DNA of 32,589 nt, from NCBI GenBank assembly GCA_035502855.1, contig DATJTX010000011.1:1-32589 (forward strand), given 5' to 3'. The notes below the pieces were generated by a model, which ran no database searches, was not told the origin of the DNA, and saw only the letters and a program-made list of their open reading frames with translations. Of the stretch, positions 15,466 to 22,746 are shown one piece after another. Numbering within the stretch: the first letter of the stretch is position 1; each line of letters begins with the position of its first letter. The position numbers and the translations under genes were made by a program. The DNA is from Candidatus Baltobacteraceae bacterium (GTDB taxonomy: Bacteria; Vulcanimicrobiota; Vulcanimicrobiia; Vulcanimicrobiales; Vulcanimicrobiaceae).

Positions 15466-18390
15466 ATGCAAAGCCTTCTTCGGAACTCGCTACTCGCGGT
15501 AGTGATGGCCGCGATGACCTCTATTCCGCTCGGTGCGCTCGCTGCGGAAACCGGCGTCGTTTCCGGCACCGTGCACACCGCCGACGGCGCGCCGATCGGC
15601 GGCGCTGCCGTGTCGCTGCGCGGCGCGGCGACGCTCGGAACCACGACCGACGCGGCCGGCGCGTTTACGATTGCGAACGTACCGCCGGGAGAATATACGC
15701 TGCTCGTTTCGAAGGCGAGCTTTCAAGAGTACCGCAACGACACGGTGCTGGTCTTCATCGGCGAAAACGAGAGCCTGGCCGTGACGCTGGTACCGGTGAG
15801 CTTCTCGGGGCTGCGCACGATCGCAACGGTGTCGACCAACGCGGCCGGCCAACCGCAGATGAACACCTCGAGCGCGGCGGTCACTTCGATCAGCAACCAG
15901 GTCTTCCAGGACCAAGGTGTGACGCAGGTTACCAAGATCCTCAACGAGACCCCCGGCATCATCTCGGCCGCCTCACCCGAAAACGGGAACGGCGCATCCG
16001 CCGGCGCGCTGCAGAGCATTCAAATTCGCGGCGCGTTGCCGTACGAGACCGAGCAGCTCATCGACGGTCACCCGACGGCCCTCTCGCTCGGCGGAACCTA
16101 CAATCCGATCTATCTCAACCCGCTCTTGCTCGACTCGATCGAGATCGTGAAGGGTCCGGGCGCGATGCCGGAAGAGATCAACTACGCGATCGGCGGAACC
16201 GTCAACTACGTCACGCTGCAGCCGACGCGTACGAATCAATCGACGCTGCTGCTTGGCAGCGACAACTGGGGCGGCATCACGACCGCGCTGCGCGCGACCG
16301 GTTCCACCAAAACCCACTGGCTCGATTACGCGCTGGGTTTTGCGACCGACGGCGCACCTGGGCCGCTCCGGAATTACCCGATCGCCGGGTCGCAGATCAA
16401 CCTCGTCGCAGGCTTGGGTGCCCCCACGATCAACGGTCAGCAGATCGCGCAGTCGGTCGAGGGCTTCGGGCTCTATCCGCCAACCAGCAACTACGCGGGC
16501 ATCGGCGGATTGCAATTCTACGACCCGCTCTACATCTGTTGCTACGACGTCAATACGGCCTATTACTCGCGCAACGAACTGGCGAAGCTACGCTTCAATC
16601 TCTCGCCGTTCACTTCGCTCACGGTCAGTTATCTCGGCGCGCAGGCGTTCAGCAATGTCGGCGGCGTCGACCTGACGTCGCTTTCGCCGATCGGCACCGA
16701 TAGCTCCAGCTTCTCGGTCTTCGAGCCGTGCGCGAACGGCTTCAACGCCACGCCCCCAGCGTGTCCGGGTTACACCGGCTCCGTCGCACCGGGCACCTCG
16801 ATTCCCTACGACCTTGAAGCTTTCATTCCGCAGTACGAGTCGGTGCAGCAGAATCTGTTTCAGGCCGAATTTCGCACGAGCTTCGGCAACTGGGCGATGC
16901 TCGGGCGCTACTTCAGCGGTTCCGATACGGACTACGCGTACATTCAAACCGCTCCCGACGGCAGCTTGAGCTTCAGCGGCGCAACCTATGGCGGCATCAT
17001 GGTGTGTCCGTCCGGCGCCACGTACGATCCCGCGACCGGCGCGTGCAGTTCGGGTGCTCCCACGACCGAGTATTTCAGCGGACAAACGGCAACGCTGAGC
17101 GTAGCTGACGCGACCAACGAAGATCTCGAGCAGGATCATCTGCGCGGCGAGTCGCTGCTCTTTACGCGCCCGTTCGGCAACGGCGACGACGTTTCGTTCT
17201 CGATCGATCAGGCGCACCACGATTCGCTCTCCTATACCGACGACGCGACCGCCGGTCCGCCGTTCTTCGGCTTGCCCCCCGGCGCCGGCCAGAACTTCAC
17301 GACCGAGATGGTGCGCGGGCACTTCTACGTCGCTCCGCGCGTGTTTCTTGGCTTGGCAAACTACGGGATTCAGTACAGCAGTCACTACACGGACAATGGT
17401 GGAGCGACGTGGCAGAACGCGACACGCGGCTACGACGCACCGCGCATGGGTCTAACGTGGGCGCCGAACAACGATACGACGTGGCGGCTCGGAGCCGGGT
17501 TTTCGATTGCGCCACCGGAACTCTCGCTGCTCTCCTCGCCGGGCACGACGCCGCTGCCGAACATCAACGGTGCGCCGACATACTACACGGAGAACCTCAA
17601 CAACGGCGCGATCGCGCCGGAAACGGCGTTCGGTGTCGATCTCGGCGTCGACCGCCGGCTGGATCGATCTACGCTGCTTTCCGCGGACGTGTACGACGAG
17701 ACGCTACGCAACGAGTTTCTCAGCAGCACCTCGCTCATCGGAACTTACGTTCCGCCGGGCGTCGAGCCTCCGCCGGCACCGTTGCCTCTCTACGCGACCG
17801 AAACGAGCAATCTCGGTCATGCGAGATACGCCGGCCTCGAAGTGATGTTAGAAGGAACGCCGCTGGTCGGCTGGGGCTATCGGATCCAGGGCGATCTGCA
17901 GCGCGCGTACGCATACGATCTGCCGCCGTACTTTTATTGCTCGGTTCCCGGACCGGGCTGCACGCCCAATACCAATCTCGGCATTCTACCCAACGCCAAT
18001 TGGAACGCGAGCGGCCTGGGATTCAACACGGTCAACGGTTCGGCTGTCCCCTATATGATGGGGTACGCGGAAGTGAACTACCGCACGCCGCACGGGACGT
18101 ATTATCTCTTCGGGTCGACCTACTACGGAGAGAACAATACGTTCAGTTTACCGCCGTTCTTCATCTTCAACGCCGCCATTCGCGAACCGCTTCGTCCGGG
18201 AACCAATTTGCAACTCTCGGTCGATAACATCTTCGACACATACGGCTCGAGTTGGACCAACTACTTCGGCGGCATTAATGCGCCGCTGCTGCCGGGAACC
18301 GGTTTGGTCGGTCTCACCGTCGGCGGCAACTACGGTCCGACGAGCGTCCACGTGGAGTTGATCCAGAATCTCGGCTCGACGCCGCACTAA
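15466..18390 (+). CDS. TonB-dependent receptor with N-terminal carboxypeptidase-regulatory-like domain (Oar/SusC-like)
   Basis: This outer-membrane active-transport channel has 974 residues. ATG at 15466 gives a signal peptide ending ALA (about residue 26). A CarboxypepD_reg-like beta domain (about 28-108: VVSGTVHTADGAPIGGAAVSLRG...GAFTIANVPPGEYTLLVSK) is followed by a plug domain (about 130-245). The plug carries the family signatures VTKILNETPGI, IQIRGA, QLIDGHP and the IEIVKGPGAMPEEINYAIGGTVNYV box. The remaining roughly 720 residues are beta-barrel-like. Several short Cys-containing loops (YICCYDV, SVPGPGCTPN) are probably extracellular. Substrate unknown; the neighbouring peptidase, hydrolase and Lrp regulator suggest peptides or amino-acid-containing compounds. 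It is followed after 12 bp, in the same frame, by the S9 peptidase gene. Confidence 0.92.
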   Translation: MQSLLRNSLLAVVMAAMTSIPLGALAAETGVVSGTVHTADGAPIGGAAVSLRGAATLGTTTDAAGAFTIANVPPGEYTLLVSKASFQEYRNDTVLVFIGENESLAVTLVPVSFSGLRTIATVSTNAAGQPQMNTSSAAVTSISNQVFQDQGVTQVTKILNETPGIISAASPENGNGASAGALQSIQIRGALPYETEQLIDGHPTALSLGGTYNPIYLNPLLLDSIEIVKGPGAMPEEINYAIGGTVNYVTLQPTRTNQSTLLLGSDNWGGITTALRATGSTKTHWLDYALGFATDGAPGPLRNYPIAGSQINLVAGLGAPTINGQQIAQSVEGFGLYPPTSNYAGIGGLQFYDPLYICCYDVNTAYYSRNELAKLRFNLSPFTSLTVSYLGAQAFSNVGGVDLTSLSPIGTDSSSFSVFEPCANGFNATPPACPGYTGSVAPGTSIPYDLEAFIPQYESVQQNLFQAEFRTSFGNWAMLGRYFSGSDTDYAYIQTAPDGSLSFSGATYGGIMVCPSGATYDPATGACSSGAPTTEYFSGQTATLSVADATNEDLEQDHLRGESLLFTRPFGNGDDVSFSIDQAHHDSLSYTDDATAGPPFFGLPPGAGQNFTTEMVRGHFYVAPRVFLGLANYGIQYSSHYTDNGGATWQNATRGYDAPRMGLTWAPNNDTTWRLGAGFSIAPPELSLLSSPGTTPLPNINGAPTYYTENLNNGAIAPETAFGVDLGVDRRLDRSTLLSADVYDETLRNEFLSSTSLIGTYVPPGVEPPPAPLPLYATETSNLGHARYAGLEVMLEGTPLVGWGYRIQGDLQRAYAYDLPPYFYCSVPGPGCTPNTNLGILPNANWNASGLGFNTVNGSAVPYMMGYAEVNYRTPHGTYYLFGSTYYGENNTFSLPPFFIFNAAIREPLRPGTNLQLSVDNIFDTYGSSWTNYFGGINAPLLPGTGLVGLTVGGNYGPTSVHVELIQNLGSTPH

Positions 18391-18402
18391 GGATTACCGA
18401 CG

Positions 18403-20334
18403 ATGATCACTCCAGCGGCGGCGCACGCGCGTCCGTTTACTTTCGATGACTATTACCGCATCGTCGGCGTGGAGAGCCCCCAGCTTTCTCCCGACGGCAA
18501 GCAGATCGTCGTGGTCGTCTCGCACACCGATGCCAAAGCGGATCGCAGCGATCGTGAGCTCGTCCTAGTCAACGTGAACGACGGATCGCAGCGTGTTCTC
18601 ACGCACGACCGCAAGGACGTCGGCGATCCGCAGTGGTCTCCCGACGGCACGCAACTCGCATTCGTCGACGTGGTTCAAAACGGCAAAGAGGAGACGGCGC
18701 AGGTTTGGGTCATGCCGATGAACGGGGGCGACGCGCATCCGGTGACGAGCGCAAAAAACAGCGTGGAGGCGTATGCGTGGCGGCCGGACGGGAAGGCGAT
18801 CGCCTTCGTCTCGCCTGACGATCCGGCGAACGCCGCGGCGCTCAAAGCGCACGACCAACTGTGGACCGTCGGCGACAACTCGTATCTCTTGCGCGCCGAA
18901 CCGATTCCGGCCCATTTGTGGCTGCAAACGATCGGCGGCCAACCGGAGCGATTGACGCAAGGGTCGTGGAGCGTCTATCCGGATCAGCTCTCGTTTTCGT
19001 CCGGTGGAAAGTATTTGGCGTTCAGCCGGATGCCGGACGCCTATCACGATAGCCTGTTCAAGACGCGCATTGCCGTCTACGACTTTGCTACCAAAACCGT
19101 GAGCATCGTCGGCGACGATCGCTGGAGTTGGAGTCCCGCGTTTGCCCCCGAGGGCGATCGTATCGCGTATGAGGGAGCTGCGCATCAATCGGTCGTGCTC
19201 CAACAGGATCTCGTTGCAGCCACGCCGGGTTCGCACGAAACACGCGAGATCGCGCCCTCGCTCGATCGCAACGTAGAATTTCTCGCGTGGATGCATCACG
19301 GCGACGAAATCGCCGTCGCCGCGAACGATCATGTCACGACGCCGATGTGGATCGTGAGCGGCGGGAAAGCCCGTCGCGTCGACATGGGCGACGTCGCTTT
19401 CGCCGGCAGCGGAAGCGCGGCGAACGGTGCGGTGGCGTTCATCGGCTCGACGCCGCACGACCCGGGCGAACTCTATTACCTCGCACCGGGCGCATCGAAA
19501 CCGGCGAAGCTGACCGACTTCAACCACGCAACCGCCGCACTCGATTTGGCGGACTCGCGCGAGCTGACTTGGAAAAACGGCGGCTTCGACGAGGACGGCG
19601 TGCTGACGTATCCGCTCGGTTACGAACGCACGAAGACCTATCCGCTCGTACTGGTCATTCACGGCGGCCCGACTTTCGGAGCCTCGACGACCGCCTTCGA
19701 TCCGCTCGTGCAGATCCTCGCAGCCCACGGCTACGTGGTGTTGCAACCGAACTATCGCGGCAGCGACAACCTCGGTTTTGCGTACGCGCACGCGATCATC
19801 GGTGACGAGCCGCCGCTCGGCCCGGGCGAGGATTGCGTTGCCGGCCTCAAAGCCGTCGAAGCCGCGATTTCGATCGATCCGGCGCGTGTCGGCGTTTCCG
19901 GTTGGTCGGCCGGCGGATGGCTGACCTCGTGGCTGATCACCCACTACGACTATTGGAAAGCCGCGGTGAGCGGCGCAGCCGTCGACGACGCGGTGATGCA
20001 GTACACGCTCAGCGAGATCGACTCGTACATGGCCGATCTGTTCGGCGGCCTCACGCCGTGGACGCCGCACGGCCTCGACGCGTACCGCAAGAGCTCGCCG
20101 GTTACCTACGCCGCGAACGTCAGCGCGGCGACGTTGATCTTGAGCGACGATTACGATCCGCGGGCACCGACGCCGGAAGCATACGAATTCTATTCGGCGC
20201 TGCGCGACCAGGGGAAGACGGTGCAGTTCGTCGCCGCGCGCGCCTACGGCCACCACCCATCCGATCCGGTCCAACGCATGGCGATCGATCGCACGTGGGC
20301 GCAGTGGTTTTTCCGCTACATTCCGAGCAATTGA
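18403..20334 (+). CDS. S9 family (prolyl oligopeptidase-like) serine peptidase
   Basis: The 643-aa protein has an N-terminal beta-propeller with TolB/WD40-like blades (SPQLSPDGKQIVVVVS, DPQWSPDGTQLAFV, AYAWRPDGKAIAFVS) and a C-terminal alpha/beta-hydrolase domain. The likely triad is Ser502 in GWSAGGW, Asp585 in SDDYDPRAP and His617 or 618 in YGHHPSDP. The oxyanion-side motif VIHGGPTFG is also present. S9 enzymes cleave short peptides. The start ATG is 8 bases after AAGGA. No normal signal peptide is present: the first residues MITPAAAHARPF look like only the cleavage region of one, and the frame upstream closes at the TonB stop. The enzyme may therefore be cytoplasmic, or the start is misjudged. 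Co-transcribed with the TonB receptor. Confidence 0.9.
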   Translation: MITPAAAHARPFTFDDYYRIVGVESPQLSPDGKQIVVVVSHTDAKADRSDRELVLVNVNDGSQRVLTHDRKDVGDPQWSPDGTQLAFVDVVQNGKEETAQVWVMPMNGGDAHPVTSAKNSVEAYAWRPDGKAIAFVSPDDPANAAALKAHDQLWTVGDNSYLLRAEPIPAHLWLQTIGGQPERLTQGSWSVYPDQLSFSSGGKYLAFSRMPDAYHDSLFKTRIAVYDFATKTVSIVGDDRWSWSPAFAPEGDRIAYEGAAHQSVVLQQDLVAATPGSHETREIAPSLDRNVEFLAWMHHGDEIAVAANDHVTTPMWIVSGGKARRVDMGDVAFAGSGSAANGAVAFIGSTPHDPGELYYLAPGASKPAKLTDFNHATAALDLADSRELTWKNGGFDEDGVLTYPLGYERTKTYPLVLVIHGGPTFGASTTAFDPLVQILAAHGYVVLQPNYRGSDNLGFAYAHAIIGDEPPLGPGEDCVAGLKAVEAAISIDPARVGVSGWSAGGWLTSWLITHYDYWKAAVSGAAVDDAVMQYTLSEIDSYMADLFGGLTPWTPHGLDAYRKSSPVTYAANVSAATLILSDDYDPRAPTPEAYEFYSALRDQGKTVQFVAARAYGHHPSDPVQRMAIDRTWAQWFFRYIPSN

Positions 20335-20350
20335 CGCAAAAGGGGATACG

Positions 20351-21079
20351 ATGCAAACCCGTTCGATTCGCAGAGAGATTCGCTTTCTTCGCTACTATTC
20401 GCTGGCCGTCACGCTGATCGCCGGTACATTCCTACTCGCGGCCGCGCACGAAGCGAGCAGCAATGCGACGATCGACACGCTCACCGTGCATCGCATCAAC
20501 GTCATCGATCGTGAAGGCAAGCTGGCCGTGGTCATAACCAGCCACGACGACTTTCCGCCGCCGATCGTCAACGGCAAGGCGCTCAAGCGTTCGAGCGGCG
20601 CGGACAACGGGCTCATTTTCTACAACGAGCGCGGTGACGAACAAGGTGGACTCACCTGGACCGGCATCAAGAAAGCCGACGGCACGTTCGCTTCCGGCAA
20701 TACGCTCTCGTTCGATACGGTCGTGACGGATCAATTGCTGCAAGTCGATGACGGTAACGACAACGGCAAGACGTATGCGTACATGGTTGGCTGGAATCGT
20801 CCGCGCTACGATTCGCCTGAGATGATGAACGTGATCCAGCAGGTCGAGAACGCCAAGACGATGGCCGAAAAGCGCGCGATCATCGCGCAGCACCCGAACC
20901 TGCGCGCGGCAACCCGCTTCCTGTTCGGATACGATCCGGATAATACCGCGCAGGTGATGCTGGCCGACGGAGCAGGCAAGCCGCGCATCAAGATGTTCGT
21001 CACCGCCGGTGGGCAGGCCGAGCTGCAATTCCTCGACGCCGACGGCAAGGTCGTCGCGCAATATCCGGAGGTGAAATAG
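20351..21079 (+). CDS. Conserved membrane-anchored/secreted protein of unknown function (242 aa)
   Basis: A single hydrophobic segment (about 16-33) after an Arg-rich start (MQTRSIRREIRFLRYY) would act as a signal anchor. The exported part begins with a recognisable but unnamed family pattern: DTLTVHRINVIDREGKLAVVITS, then GLIFYNERGDEQGGLTW, and near the end FLDADGKVVAQYPE. Proteins with this RINVvexdGxlrlvIsn ... GmlFyndeGdExGGL pattern occur beside secreted hydrolases in several phyla, as far as I recall; their function is unknown to me. AAGGGG lies about 7 bases before ATG. The TAG overlaps the GTG of the next gene by one base, so it is tied to the hydrolase translationally. Confidence 0.75.
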   Translation: MQTRSIRREIRFLRYYSLAVTLIAGTFLLAAAHEASSNATIDTLTVHRINVIDREGKLAVVITSHDDFPPPIVNGKALKRSSGADNGLIFYNERGDEQGGLTWTGIKKADGTFASGNTLSFDTVVTDQLLQVDDGNDNGKTYAYMVGWNRPRYDSPEMMNVIQQVENAKTMAEKRAIIAQHPNLRAATRFLFGYDPDNTAQVMLADGAGKPRIKMFVTAGGQAELQFLDADGKVVAQYPEVK

Positions 21080-22743
21080 TGATCGCGGCGCCTCTCCTCG
21101 CGTTGCTCGTGAACGTCAGTTTCCCCGCGTCGGTACATTCGGCACCGATCACCGGACGTGTCTACGTCGTCCTGACGAAAAGCGATAAACTCGATCCACG
21201 CATCCAAGTTCTCTCGCCGGAAGAATCGCCGCCGTTCTTTGCCGCCGACGTGAGCGCGCTTGCCCCGGGGCACGACACGGTGATCGACGGATCGAGCGAG
21301 GGCTATCCGCTCGCGAGCATCAATGACGTGCCGGCCGGCGATTACTACGCCGAGGCGTTCGTCGACATCTACGTTCGCTATCATCGCGCCGACGGCCATG
21401 TCATCTGGGCGCACGAACAGTGGGCGCCACAGATCTTTTCTCTCGACCCCGGCAATCTCCACAGCGCGATCCAACGCGTGCACATCGATGCGGCGCACCA
21501 CGCCACCCTGCGTTTCGTGATGAATCAGGTCATCTCGGAGAAAGACATTGCCAACCTGCTCGGCGGACCCGGCTACGACAGCGACACGCCGTGGATCAAA
21601 CACATTCGCATCCTCAGCCCCTCGCTCACGAAGTTCTGGGGAAGCCCGATCTATCTGGGCGCGACGATCCTTTTGCCAAAAGGGTATGCATCGCATCCGA
21701 ACTCGCGCTATCCGGTCGTCTACAACCAAGGACATTTCTACGATCGGATACCCTGGGAGTTCACGACCGACAACAGCACCGAGACACCCGCCGCGGCGGC
21801 CGCCGGCAAACGCGCGGGGATCGGGACCGGCTACGAGTTCTACGAAGCCTGGAACTCGGATCATTTTCCGCGCTTCCTGCTGATCACGTTCCAGCACCCC
21901 TGCCCGTTCTTCGACGACTCGTACGCGGTCAACGGTGCGAACTGCGGTCCGTTCGGCGACGCGCTGATGAATGAGTTGATTCCCTATCTCGAAACGCATT
22001 TTCGCGTGTTGCGCGAAGCGCGAGCGCGCTTCACCGAAGGCGGATCGACCGGCGGGTGGGAGTCGCTAGCGCTGATCTTGCAGCACCCCACGTTCTTCGG
22101 TCACGCGTACGTCTTCGATCCGGACCCGATCGATTTCAGCGCTTTCCAGCTCGACGATCTCTACACCGACGCGAGCGGCTGGTTCGCGCCCGCGCCGCCG
22201 GACGATCCTTGGCATCGCTACCCGCGCTATTTTTCGCGCATGCCCAACGGGCAGAACCTCGCGACCGAACAGGAGTTGAGCCGATACGAATTGGCGATGG
22301 GTTCGCACGGGCGTTCGGAGTATCAGCTCGACGGCTGGTGGGCGATCTTCGATCCGGCCGGACCCGACGGTTATCCGAAACCACTCTGGAACATGCGCAC
22401 CGGCGTCATCGATAAAAGCGTCGTGCAATACGCGCGCGATCACGGCTACGATTTGGTTGCCTACATGAAGGCACAGTGGCCGAAGATCGGTCCCGATCTG
22501 ACCGGCAAGCTACGCTTCTTCGTCGGCGACATGGACAGCTATTTCCTCAACCTTGCCGTCTATAAGGCACAGGACTTCTTGCAGAGCGTTACGCCGAACC
22601 CGAAAGCGACGTTCGAATACGGGCGTCCGATGAAAGGCCACGGCTGGCATCCGATGACCTGGGCCGCGTTGTTAGAGATGATGGCGCGGGACGTGCGCAA
22701 CGCGACGCCGGCGGGCGTAAGCAACGCGGAGTGGAACTACTAG
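21079..22743 (+). CDS. Secreted alpha/beta hydrolase, esterase D-like
   Basis: The GTG start lies in a TAGTG junction with the gene upstream. A signal peptide of about 22 residues (MIAAPLLALLVNVSFPASVHSA) is followed by a roughly 190-residue beta-rich N-terminal domain. An esterase-type alpha/beta-hydrolase domain comes next, with the nucleophile in GGSTGGW (Ser323) and a possible catalytic His in KGHGWHPMTW (about 525-532). The segment SRYPVVYNQGHF corresponds to the usual RYPVlYlqHG strand of esterase D/enterochelin-esterase-like enzymes. It probably hydrolyses an ester or amide bond in the periplasm. Substrate unknown. It lies in the TonB receptor operon, so it may process the compound imported by that receptor. 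Confidence 0.8.
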   Translation: MIAAPLLALLVNVSFPASVHSAPITGRVYVVLTKSDKLDPRIQVLSPEESPPFFAADVSALAPGHDTVIDGSSEGYPLASINDVPAGDYYAEAFVDIYVRYHRADGHVIWAHEQWAPQIFSLDPGNLHSAIQRVHIDAAHHATLRFVMNQVISEKDIANLLGGPGYDSDTPWIKHIRILSPSLTKFWGSPIYLGATILLPKGYASHPNSRYPVVYNQGHFYDRIPWEFTTDNSTETPAAAAAGKRAGIGTGYEFYEAWNSDHFPRFLLITFQHPCPFFDDSYAVNGANCGPFGDALMNELIPYLETHFRVLREARARFTEGGSTGGWESLALILQHPTFFGHAYVFDPDPIDFSAFQLDDLYTDASGWFAPAPPDDPWHRYPRYFSRMPNGQNLATEQELSRYELAMGSHGRSEYQLDGWWAIFDPAGPDGYPKPLWNMRTGVIDKSVVQYARDHGYDLVAYMKAQWPKIGPDLTGKLRFFVGDMDSYFLNLAVYKAQDFLQSVTPNPKATFEYGRPMKGHGWHPMTWAALLEMMARDVRNATPAGVSNAEWNY

Positions 22744-22746
22744 CGC

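Noticed and set aside
18565-20274. Long minus-strand open frame opposite the S9 peptidase
   Set aside because: Arg/Val/His-rich composition without family motifs; the plus-strand protein has a complete catalytic triad.
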